DNA from: Actinomycetota bacterium
Lineage (GTDB): Bacteria; Actinomycetota; Thermoleophilia; UBA2241
Reading direction: 5' to 3'
NCBI GenBank assembly: GCA_003164655.1
Contig: PLTW01000049.1
Coordinates: 1,897 to 7,860, forward strand
Length of the DNA stretch: 5,964 bases
Under the pieces are notes generated by a model. It worked only from the letters and a program-made list of their open reading frames with translations, had not been told where the DNA came from and made no database searches. Shown piece by piece: positions 1-5,458 of the stretch (position 1 is its first letter; every line of letters starts with the position of its first letter). Position numbers and translations under genes: made by a program.

Positions 1-360
1 ACCGCGGCCGGCACACGGCCGCCCCGCGGAGCTCGCCGAAGGCGAAGCCCGCGAGTAACGCGGCACGACGGCGCGAGCGCCGCGGCGAGAGCTCCGCGAC
101 GGGAACGCACGGCGTGCAGCGCGCGGCACCGCCCTGGGCGCCGGTGGCCAGGTCCGACACCGACAGCGGTCCGCGTGACCGAACGACGCCACCTCGGGCC
201 TGTGCTTCTTACACGATCCTCACATGCGACTCACGAGCGCCTAACGGCGCCTTCTCAGACTGCGGTTGGAGAGCCTTCGCGATTACGCAGGGGGCGCCCA
301 GCCATTCAGCGCAGCCGTCCGCGGGAGGGGCCGATAGGCGAGGATCACACAGAGTGCGGC
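1..360. other. Left-edge region without a convincing gene
   Basis: No frame here has both a plausible start with a ribosome binding site and protein-like content. One + frame entering from the left edge (from base 2) ends at a TAA at 56-58 and reads PRPAHGRPAELAEGEARE. It could be the tail of a gene lying upstream, but 18 residues are too few to judge. A second + frame stays open through the whole stretch, but its translation is arginine- and proline-rich with no domain, which is typical of an empty frame in GC-rich DNA. A small hairpin (GCGCC, loop TAAC, GGCGC) lies at 237-250 with only a weak pyrimidine run after it. The last part probably carries the promoter and leader of the gene starting at 361, but I see no clear -35/-10 pair. 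Confidence 0.5.
25..98. repeat. Imperfect inverted repeat, 10 + 3 bp arms
   Basis: The left arm at 25-34 (CGCGGAGCTC) is exactly complementary to 89-98 (GAGCTCCGCG). After a 2-base bulge, 35-37 (GCC) pairs with 84-86 (GGC). The arms enclose about 46 bases that are themselves GC-rich and include the TAA at 56-58. It could fold as a long hairpin in RNA. There is no T-run after it, so it does not look like a standard intrinsic terminator. Chance pairing is possible at this base composition. Confidence 0.35.
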
Positions 361-753
361 GTGGAGCCCGGCGCTGCGGCCAACCTCTCCCGGCCGCTCG
401 TGCGCCTGCTGCGCAGTTACGCCGCCAGGGTCGAAGCGCTGCGCAGCGCCGAGTCCGACTACCACGGCGTCGTGCTAACCGAATCCCTGCGACACAAGGG
501 CAAGCTGAAGCGCGCATCCGGTCGCCGGATCAACGCGGCGTTCAGCGCCCTGGCCGAAGCGGTCGTCGAGCTGCAAGCCAGTCAAGCGGCGGTCCTGGCG
601 CTGGCCGAAGACGAGAGCATTCCTCCGGAGACCGTGTCGGCGCTGAACGACACGTTCGCGTTCGCCAATCGCGAGTACGCCGACTACTTGGCGGCCCGCA
701 CCTACGACCAGGTGCAAGAGGTGGCCAGACAGGGGCCTCTGCAGAGACCGTAG
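361..753 (+). CDS. Hypothetical helical protein, 130 aa
   Basis: I do not recognise this protein. Codons from 361 on show very strong G/C third-position preference, while the same frame upstream of 361 reads like non-coding sequence (arginine/proline-rich, no helices). I therefore chose the GTG at 361 rather than the ATG at 175. GAGG at 340-343 is rather far away to act as its ribosome binding site, so the exact start is uncertain. Nearly the whole chain looks alpha-helical: residues 11-46 (RPLVRLLRSYAARVEALRS onward), then a basic patch KGKLKRASGRR (46-56), then alanine/leucine-rich helices 58-82 and 90-122. There is no signal peptide, membrane segment, cysteine or recognised catalytic motif. 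A small cytoplasmic helical bundle or coiled-coil adaptor is possible. The next gene on this strand starts 162 bp downstream, so the two are not tightly coupled. Confidence 0.65.
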   Translation: MEPGAAANLSRPLVRLLRSYAARVEALRSAESDYHGVVLTESLRHKGKLKRASGRRINAAFSALAEAVVELQASQAAVLALAEDESIPPETVSALNDTFAFANREYADYLAARTYDQVQEVARQGPLQRP

Positions 754-901
754 CGCCTCAGGCGGCGCGCCGCCCGGGCGCCGTTTCTCGCACAGGCCCG
801 GGACCTGGCATATGCTTGGCGCGATCCTGCTTGCGGGAGCGCACCATCGGCGTCTCCCGGGCAGTGCGAGCCGCACCAGTGCGAACCGCTCGATCGTCGC
901 C

Positions 902-906
902 AGGAG
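902..906 (+). promoter_or_regulatory. Ribosome binding site of the DJ-1/PfpI gene
   Basis: AGGAG lies 9 bases before the GTG at 916. It fixes that GTG as the start, which also places the first beta strand (VGIYIYDGVEALDLAGP) at the normal N-terminal position for the family. Confidence 0.7.
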
Positions 907-915
907 TCCTGTCAG

Positions 916-1518
916 GTGCGAAGCGTCGGCATCTACATCTACGACGGGGTCGAAGCTCTCGATCTCGCCGGCCCGTTCGAGGTCTTCTCAGCCGCCTCGC
1001 GAGTCGCGTCCGGCCGCGATCCCGGCGCAGAGCCCCCTTTTGCGGTCTTCACGGTCGGCGCGTCCGGGGCGCCCGTCACGGCCAGCGGCGGACTGAGCGT
1101 CGCGCCGCGGTTTACGATCGCCGATCATCCGCCCATCGACGTGCTCGTCGTCCCCGGGGGAGTCGTCGACGCCGAGCTCGAGCGTCGCGACGTCGTCTCG
1201 TGGCTCGCCGCCCGGCAGCAGACCGCGCAGCTCACGGTCTCCGTATGCACCGGCGCGTTCCTGCTGGCCAAGGCCGGCATCCTCGCCGGCAGAAGCGCAA
1301 CGACTCACTGGGAAGACACCGACGACCTCCGGCGTCGGTTCCCGGACATCACCGTCGTCGAGGGCGTGAGGTGGGTCGACGAAGGCGCGGTGATCACGGC
1401 CGCGGGCATCTCGGCCGGCCTCGACATGAGCCTCCACGTGGTCGCACGGCTGGCCGGCGACGAGCTGGCCGCGCAAACCGCCAGGCACATGGACTACCGC
1501 TGGCGCCCCGAACCCTGA
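916..1518 (+). CDS. DJ-1/PfpI family protein, isonitrile hydratase-like
   Basis: This is a stand-alone class I glutamine-amidotransferase-like (DJ-1/PfpI) domain of 200 residues, starting at GTG. It opens with VGIYIYDGVEALDLAGPFEVF. Asp16 there matches the aspartate important in isonitrile hydratase (InhA). The nucleophile elbow is SVCTGAF with Cys111, followed by a THW motif (His131, Trp132) and GISAGLD at 164-170. The same layout occurs in InhA and in the sensor half of GlxA/FtrA-type AraC regulators. Here the chain stops about 20 residues after the core with no helix-turn-helix, so it is probably an enzyme (hydratase or hydrolase on a small molecule) or a stress protein, not a transcription factor. 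Substrate cannot be deduced. No signal peptide is present, so it is cytoplasmic. A 27-bp direct repeat covers its stop codon, and the convergent SDR gene ends 50 bp away. Family assignment is firm; isonitrile hydratase activity is only a possibility. Confidence 0.9.
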   Translation: MRSVGIYIYDGVEALDLAGPFEVFSAASRVASGRDPGAEPPFAVFTVGASGAPVTASGGLSVAPRFTIADHPPIDVLVVPGGVVDAELERRDVVSWLAARQQTAQLTVSVCTGAFLLAKAGILAGRSATTHWEDTDDLRRRFPDITVVEGVRWVDEGAVITAAGISAGLDMSLHVVARLAGDELAAQTARHMDYRWRPEP

Positions 1519-1566
1519 GGCCCCGCCGCGACCGCTCGAAACCCTGAGGCCCCGCCGCGACCGCTC
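1511..1566. repeat. 27-bp direct repeat, two copies, period 29
   Basis: The units at 1511-1537 and 1540-1566 are identical (both begin AACCCTGAGGCCCCGCCGCG) and are separated by 2 bases. The first copy contains the last codons and TGA stop (1516-1518) of the DJ-1/PfpI gene. The second lies in the 50-bp gap and ends 3 bases before the SDR stop codon. Complete identity points to a recent local duplication. Confidence 0.9.
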
Positions 1567-1568
1567 TC

Positions 1569-2315
1569 CTACCCGCGCATCGAGCGCTTCGCGGCGCGCC
1601 GAAACGCCCCCGGCAGGCCACCGTGCAGACGCGCCGGCACGATCATCCAGCGAGGCACGAAGACCCCGGCCGCGTCTCGTTCGATCGCCGCGACGAGCGC
1701 GGCCGCGACCCGCTCCGCAGCGACCGGCCGTGGGAAGCGCCGCGTGTAGGCCCGGCCACGGCGGGCAAAGAACGAGGTCTCGACGGCCGCCGGAACGACG
1801 ACCGTGACACCGACACCCGTGCCGGCCAGCTCGTAGCGGACGCTCTCCGAGAAGGCGATCAGCCCGCCCTTCGACGCCGCATAGACGGCCTCGTGGGCGA
1901 CGCCAAGCGTGCCGGCGATCGAGGCCACGTTCACGATGTGCCCACGGCCGCGCTCAACCATGCCCGAACCGAGCGCCGCCGTCAGACGGATGGGCGCGGC
2001 CAGATTGACCGCCAGCATCTCGAGTGTGGCGGCATGGTCGATCTCCGCGAACGACTCGTAGCGCCCAAAGCCGGCGACGTTGACCAGCAGGTCGACCTGT
2101 CCCACCCATTCAAGCAGCGTGTCGAGCTCTTCGGCGACACTCAGGTCGGCGGCCAGCACGGCGGCCCCGCAGAGCCGGCCGAGGCTGTTCAGCGGCTCCG
2201 CCTCGAGGCCGGTGGCCCACACGCGCGCACCGCGGCGCGCCAGGGCAATCGCGGTGGCGCGTCCGATGCCCAGCGAGGCGCCGGTGACGAGTGCCCTGCG
2301 TCCAGCCACGTCCAT
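1569..2315 (-). CDS. Short-chain dehydrogenase/reductase (SDR), 248 aa
   Basis: This is a classical SDR, an NAD(P)-dependent oxidoreductase acting on alcohols or ketones. The Rossmann glycine motif TGASLGIG is at residues 11-18, NVAG at 79-82 and the structural Asn at 104. The catalytic Ser is 132 (NVASIAG), and Tyr145/Lys149 lie in YAASK. The length is typical of the family. I chose the ATG at 2315 because it gives a normal short N-terminus (MDVAGRRALVTGAS) and has AGGAGG 12 bases upstream. Longer starts (ATG at 2336 or 2396) would translate the ribosome binding site and a tandem repeat as protein. Residues after the second beta strand (WATGLEAEP) do not clearly settle NAD versus NADP. The C-terminus is basic and proline-containing (PARLHGGLPGAFRRAAKRS), as in SDRs that may touch membranes or lipids, but this is weak. 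It is divergent from the aminotransferase gene. Substrate is unknown. Confidence 0.9.
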   Translation of the reverse strand: MDVAGRRALVTGASLGIGRATAIALARRGARVWATGLEAEPLNSLGRLCGAAVLAADLSVAEELDTLLEWVGQVDLLVNVAGFGRYESFAEIDHAATLEMLAVNLAAPIRLTAALGSGMVERGRGHIVNVASIAGTLGVAHEAVYAASKGGLIAFSESVRYELAGTGVGVTVVVPAAVETSFFARRGRAYTRRFPRPVAAERVAAALVAAIERDAAGVFVPRWMIVPARLHGGLPGAFRRAAKRSMRG

Positions 2316-2327
2316 GTCGCCGGCAGT

Positions 2328-2333
2328 CCTCCT
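2328..2333 (-). promoter_or_regulatory. Ribosome binding site of the SDR gene
   Basis: AGGAGG on the minus strand lies 12 bases before the ATG at 2315. It selects that ATG over the in-frame ATG at 2336, because the site would otherwise be codons 2-3 of the protein. Confidence 0.6.
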
Positions 2334-2342
2334 CATGATCCG

Positions 2343-2389
2343 CGTTGCGGCGCCGTCGGCTGCTACGATCGTTGCGGCGCCGTCGGCTG
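2343..2389. repeat. 20-bp direct repeat, two copies, period 27
   Basis: CGTTGCGGCGCCGTCGGCTG occurs at 2343-2362 and again, identically, at 2370-2389, with 7 bases between. Both copies lie in the non-coding space between the divergent SDR and aminotransferase starts, each containing the palindrome GGCGCC. Paired sites at about 2.6 helical turns could be regulator half-sites, or the result of a slippage duplication. Confidence 0.85.
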
Positions 2390-2399
2390 TCACCATACT
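2372..2399 (+). promoter_or_regulatory. Possible sigma70-type promoter of the aminotransferase
   Basis: TTGCGG (2372-2377), a 16-base spacer and CATACT (2394-2399) resemble a weak -35/-10 pair upstream of the GTG at 2459. The -35 element falls inside the second copy of the 20-bp repeat, so a protein bound to the repeat would affect this promoter. Match quality is modest (3 of 6 and 4 of 6). Confidence 0.25.
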
Positions 2400-2440
2400 C
2401 CAGGCGCATCGTGGCGGGTATCCTTGTCACGACCCGCGAA

Positions 2441-2448
2441 AAGGAGGG
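2441..2448 (+). promoter_or_regulatory. Ribosome binding site of the aminotransferase gene
   Basis: AAGGAGGG lies 10 bases before the GTG at 2459. It decides this start over the upstream in-frame ATG at 2345, whose translation would be an arginine-rich run across the repeat region. Confidence 0.75.
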
Positions 2449-2458
2449 CGACGGCAAG

Positions 2459-3844
2459 GTGGACGACTTCAGCCTGAGAGACCTGCTTGCCGAGCGTGCC
2501 GGCGAGGGCCTCGACCTGTACGCGCGGCACTCGAACCCACGCTTCGTTCAGATCCTGCGAATCCTCGGCTTCGACCGGCAGTGGGCGCGAGCCGAGGGTG
2601 CGTACCTGTTCGACCGCAACGGCACGAAGTTCCTCGACTGGCTCGGCGGTTTTGGCATGTACAACGTGGGGCGCAACAACGCGACGGTGCGCCGGGCTCT
2701 CGAGGATCTGCTGGCGTTGCAGACCCCGAGCCTCCCGCAACTCGGTCTGTCCGACCTGCCCGGACTGCTCGCCGAGGCCCTCCTGCAAGTCGCGCCGGCG
2801 TCGACCGACCGGGTCCTGTTCGTCAATAGCGGCACCGAGGCCGTCGAAGCCGCTCTCAAGCTGGCTCGCGCCGCCGCCGGCAGGCCGCGGGTGGTCGCCG
2901 TCGAGAACGGCTTTCACGGTCTGACGCTGGGCTCCCTTTCGGTGAACGGCAGCCCCGCTGCCAAGGCGGCCTTCGAACCGCTGCTGCCCGGCATCGCCCT
3001 TGTGCCGTTCAACGATCTGGCGGCCCTCGACGCCGAGCTGCGCCACGAGGACGTGGCGCTCTTTCTGACCGAACCGGTGCAGGGACAGGGCGTCGTACTG
3101 CCCGAGCCCGGCTACCTGCCCGCCGCCCAGGAGCTGTGCCGGCGCTACGGCACGCTGTTCGGCGTCGACGAGGTGCAGACCGGCTTCGGTCGCACCGGGA
3201 CGATGTTCGCCGGCCAGCACTGGGGGCTCGAGCCCGACCTCGTCACGGTGGCCAAATCTCTGTCGGGCGGCTACGTGCCGGTCGGGGCGCTGCTGCTGCG
3301 CTCCTCTGTCCACGACGCGGTCTTCGACTCACTCGAGCATTCCACCGTCCACGGCTCGACCTTTGCGCCCAACGACATGGCCATGGCCGCCGGCCTGGCG
3401 ACGCTGGCGGAGCTCCAATCCCACGACCTGGTCGCGCACAGCGCCCGCCTGGGCGACTACCTGCTGGCCCGTACCCGGCCGCTGGTCGAGGCCTTCGAGG
3501 TAGTCAAGGAGGTGCGCGGCCTTGGGCTCATGTGGGCGATCGAGTTCGGCGAGCCGCGCCGCGGCTCGCGCGCGTGGCGCCTTCTCGAGGCCCGCCAGCC
3601 CGGCATCTTCGCGCAGTTCGTGATCGGTCCGCTGTTTCGCGAGCACCACATACTGAGCCAGGTGGCCGGCCACTCGATCAACGTGCTCAAAGGTCTGCCA
3701 CCGCTACCGGTCGACGAGTCCGACATCGACTGGTTTGCCGGCGCGCTCGAGCAGGTGCTCGAACAGGCGCAGCGGCTGCCGCGGGCCGCCCTGGGCTTTG
3801 CGGCCCATGCGGCCGCGACGCTTCCCCTGCGTCTTCGTCGATAG
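2459..3844 (+). CDS. Class III PLP aminotransferase, HpnO-like subgroup
   Basis: This is a 461-residue fold-type I, class III aminotransferase (the ornithine/acetylornithine aminotransferase superfamily), moving an amino group between an amine donor and an aldehyde or ketone acceptor using PLP. Visible landmarks are: SGT (124-126) for phosphate binding; FH (152-153), the aromatic residue stacking on PLP; E205 in TEPVQG; DEVQTGFGRTG with Asp237 contacting the pyridine nitrogen; the PLP lysine Lys266 in VAKSLSGG; and HGSTF with Thr301. The distinctive C-terminal part (IFAQFVIGPLFREHHILSQV, then VLKGLPPLPVDESDIDWF) and the front FLDWLGGFGMYNVGRN resemble, from memory, the HpnO-like group linked to aminobacteriohopanetriol formation. 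Hopanoid involvement is unproven: no squalene-hopene cyclase or other hpn gene is in the window. Other substrates (polyamines, omega-amino acids, polyketide-type aldehydes) remain possible. The start is GTG with a strong ribosome binding site. The gene is divergent from the SDR. Confidence 0.92.
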   Translation: MDDFSLRDLLAERAGEGLDLYARHSNPRFVQILRILGFDRQWARAEGAYLFDRNGTKFLDWLGGFGMYNVGRNNATVRRALEDLLALQTPSLPQLGLSDLPGLLAEALLQVAPASTDRVLFVNSGTEAVEAALKLARAAAGRPRVVAVENGFHGLTLGSLSVNGSPAAKAAFEPLLPGIALVPFNDLAALDAELRHEDVALFLTEPVQGQGVVLPEPGYLPAAQELCRRYGTLFGVDEVQTGFGRTGTMFAGQHWGLEPDLVTVAKSLSGGYVPVGALLLRSSVHDAVFDSLEHSTVHGSTFAPNDMAMAAGLATLAELQSHDLVAHSARLGDYLLARTRPLVEAFEVVKEVRGLGLMWAIEFGEPRRGSRAWRLLEARQPGIFAQFVIGPLFREHHILSQVAGHSINVLKGLPPLPVDESDIDWFAGALEQVLEQAQRLPRAALGFAAHAAATLPLRLRR

Positions 3845-3889
3845 CACCGCCGCCTCAGCACACCGCCCCGGGAGCCGTGGCGACTCCGC

Positions 3890-5041
3890 CTATGCCGGCG
3901 CGGCCTCGACGGCCAGCTCGACGCAGTTCTTGCCCCGCCGTTTGGCGCGGTAGACGGCTTGGTCGGCCGCCTCGACGAGATCGTCCACCGACGCGGCGTG
4001 GACGGGAAAGCTGGCGACGCCCACGCTTACGGTGATGCTCACCGGAGCGTCCGGCGAGCCGAACACCTCGCCGGCGATCGAGCTGCGGATGCGCTCGGCC
4101 ACACTCAGAGCGGCTCCGGAGTTGCCGTCGACGAGAGCCGCGGCGCTTGCGGACGGGCGCTCCTCGCCGAGCGGCTGCCCACTCTCAGCGACAGTGCTGC
4201 GCAGACGCTCGCCGGCGGCCGCGGCGCCCCGCACACCCGTGCTCGGCAGTATGACGGCGAACTCCTCGCCCCCGTAGCGCGCCACCAGGTCCACCTTCTG
4301 CCGCGTCTGGACGGTGAGCCGCACCGCCATGTCGCGCAGAACGGCGTCGCCGGCACGGTGTCCGCGCAGGTCGTTGTAGGCCTTGAAGTCGTCGATGTCG
4401 ATCATCAGTATCGACACCGGCCAGCCGTAGCGCTCCGCACGAGCGACCTCCTGGGCGAGCCTCTCGTAGAAGTAGCGATGGTTGTACAGATCGGTGAGCC
4501 CGTCGGTGCGGCCGAGATGCTCGAGAACGGCGAAGACGTCGGCGTTGTGGATGGCGATGGCGGCCAGCACGGCAAGTTGCGCAAAGAGCTGCTTCTCGGC
4601 GGCCGTGAACCGCCGGCAGTAGCGCGACTCGACGATGCCCAGCACGCCGATCACCTGCCCGCCGAACTCCAGAGGAGCGTCGAGGTTGGACTTTTCGCCC
4701 CAACGGTCCATCTCGGCGGCCTCGGCGGCCGGAAGGTCGGGATCGTCGCGGTGAACCTCGACGATGCGCCTCTCCCGCACGACGGGCACGTAGTTCAGAC
4801 GTCTCTCCGGCGGGTACGACTCGCCGACCCCCGCCCCCTCTTCGGTGAACTCGTCGGCGATGCCCCACGAAGCCACGTAGTCGAGCAGGTCGGTCGCGGC
4901 CGAGTAGCGGTGGATGTCGGCGGAGGCGACGGCAAAGGCTTCGCAGACCTGCCGGGCGATGGCGCTCAACACCTCGTCGATCGTCAGAGTCGAGGCGATT
5001 GTCGCCCCGACCCGGGCGATGATCGTCTGCGCATCGTCCAC
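3890..5041 (-). CDS. GAF-GGDEF diguanylate cyclase, 383 aa
   Basis: This soluble sensor enzyme makes cyclic di-GMP from two GTP. An N-terminal GAF-type domain spans about residues 15-168 (ends with a long helix leading to HLGRTDGLTDLYNHRYF) and probably binds a small ligand or senses a signal. The cyclase domain spans about 175-378. It has Asp215 for metal in MIDIDDFK, Asn223/Asp232 in AYNDLRGHRAGD, the active-site loop GGEEF at 257-261, and ends with ADQAVYRAKRRGKN. All residues needed for catalysis appear present. Two oddities: the inhibitory site that is normally RxxD reads QKVD (248-251); and the segment between GGEEF and the ITVSVG strand is about 36 residues longer than in PleD, with an ERLRS helix repeated 38 residues later as ERIRS. 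The start is GTG at 5041 with a modest GGGG upstream. There are no transmembrane segments or signal peptide. The gene is convergent with the aminotransferase (45-bp gap) and 120 bp downstream of the ferritin-like gene on the same strand. Confidence 0.93.
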   Translation of the reverse strand: MDDAQTIIARVGATIASTLTIDEVLSAIARQVCEAFAVASADIHRYSAATDLLDYVASWGIADEFTEEGAGVGESYPPERRLNYVPVVRERRIVEVHRDDPDLPAAEAAEMDRWGEKSNLDAPLEFGGQVIGVLGIVESRYCRRFTAAEKQLFAQLAVLAAIAIHNADVFAVLEHLGRTDGLTDLYNHRYFYERLAQEVARAERYGWPVSILMIDIDDFKAYNDLRGHRAGDAVLRDMAVRLTVQTRQKVDLVARYGGEEFAVILPSTGVRGAAAAGERLRSTVAESGQPLGEERPSASAAALVDGNSGAALSVAERIRSSIAGEVFGSPDAPVSITVSVGVASFPVHAASVDDLVEAADQAVYRAKRRGKNCVELAVEAAPA

Positions 5042-5069
5042 GAGACTGACCCCCGATGCCCTCGCCGGC

Positions 5070-5088
5070 CGGTCGCTTCATACGACCG
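5070..5088. repeat. Dyad CGGTCG-N7-CGACCG before the cyclase gene
   Basis: Six-base arms at 5070-5075 and 5083-5088 are perfect complements around a 7-base spacer (CTTCATA). The element lies just downstream of the predicted promoter of the GAF-GGDEF gene, so it could be an operator overlapping the transcription start or a hairpin at the 5' end of the mRNA. Confidence 0.4.
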
Positions 5089-5095
5089 ATGCCGG

Positions 5096-5125
5096 ATTAT
5101 GGACCTATCGCCGCGGATTAGTCGA
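5096..5125 (-). promoter_or_regulatory. Candidate promoter of the GAF-GGDEF gene
   Basis: On the minus strand TCGACT (5120-5125) is followed by an 18-base spacer and CATAAT (5096-5101). That is 4 of 6 and 5 of 6 matches to sigma70 boxes, in one of the few AT-richer spots in the window. Transcription would begin near 5089, giving a leader of about 48 bases. It suggests that the cyclase gene is transcribed on its own rather than only as read-through from the ferritin-like gene. Confidence 0.4.
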
Positions 5126-5161
5126 CTGCAATCCTTCGACCGGCGCCGATGATCCTCGACA

Positions 5162-5458
5162 TCATGTCGCGATCTGTTCCTCGACCTCTTCCGCTCCCTG
5201 CGCATAGAGCTTCTCCTCGTTGGGGGCGAGCTCGCGGAGCAACCTGAGAAACTCTCCGACGTGGACGCGTTCCTCGTCGGCCACGTCTTTGAGCACGCCT
5301 GCGGCGAGCCTGTTGTCGGTCGACTCGGCGAGCTGCATGTACAACTGAATCGCTTCGAACTCCGCGGCCACCGAGAAACGCACGGCCCTGATCAGCTCCT
5401 CAGCGGTGAGCTTCCGGTCGTGTGCCACTCCCGAAAACGGCGATCCGAACTTCGGCAT
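5162..5458 (-). CDS. Ferritin-like protein of encapsulin-associated type
   Basis: This 98-residue protein has two long helices, as in encapsulated ferritins, which pair as dimers to build a four-helix ferroxidase centre. Helix 1 (about 17-46) holds Glu33 in AAEFEAIQLY. Helix 2 (about 49-77) holds Glu63 and His66 in DEERVHVGEF. This E...ExxH set matches the iron ligands Glu32, Glu62 and His65 of the Rhodospirillum rubrum EncFtn. Overall the sequence most resembles the ferritin-like domain fused to the Pyrococcus furiosus shell protein (there EELM, AELDAINLY, EEKAHVGEF). Its likely role is oxidising Fe(II) for storage and oxidative-stress protection. The ATG at 5458 is preceded by AAGGGAG about 8 bases away. 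The longer open frame to 5905 is unsupported. No encapsulin shell gene is present, and the C-terminus (GAEEVEEQIAT) shows no usual cargo-loading tail. A rubrerythrin-like enzyme without a shell is the alternative. Confidence 0.88.
   Translation of the reverse strand: MPKFGSPFSGVAHDRKLTAEELIRAVRFSVAAEFEAIQLYMQLAESTDNRLAAGVLKDVADEERVHVGEFLRLLRELAPNEEKLYAQGAEEVEEQIAT

Noticed and set aside
181..300. Possible tRNA or small RNA in the left region
   Set aside because: A 5-bp hairpin at 237-250 is the only structure. There is no acceptor stem, T-loop or CCA pattern.
793..816. Possible operator/promoter before the DJ-1 gene (CAGGCCCGGGACCTG with TATGCT at 811-816)
   Set aside because: The dyad is imperfect, CCCGGG occurs three times within 90 bp as expected in GC-rich DNA, and no -35 box lies at a suitable distance.
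114..1547. 477-residue open frame on the + strand
   Set aside because: It overlaps both better-supported genes (361-753 and 916-1518) in another frame. Its product is arginine-, alanine- and proline-rich with no domain, and there is no ribosome binding site. Long empty frames are expected in GC-rich DNA.
1623..2477. 284-residue open frame on the + strand opposite the SDR
   Set aside because: It is antisense to a clear SDR with all catalytic residues. The translation is low-complexity and charged with no family resemblance.
2390..3313. 307-residue open frame on the - strand opposite the aminotransferase
   Set aside because: It is antisense to a gene with complete PLP-enzyme motifs and has no ribosome binding site or domain of its own.
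3845..3889. Search for a terminator between the convergent aminotransferase and cyclase genes
   Set aside because: Only short, bulged pairings (such as GGAGCC with GGCGACTCC) can be drawn, with no T-run. This is not enough to call a terminator.
3959..5152. 397-residue open frame on the + strand opposite the cyclase
   Set aside because: It is the complement of the GAF-GGDEF gene, whose motifs are unmistakable. The + translation has no recognisable domain.
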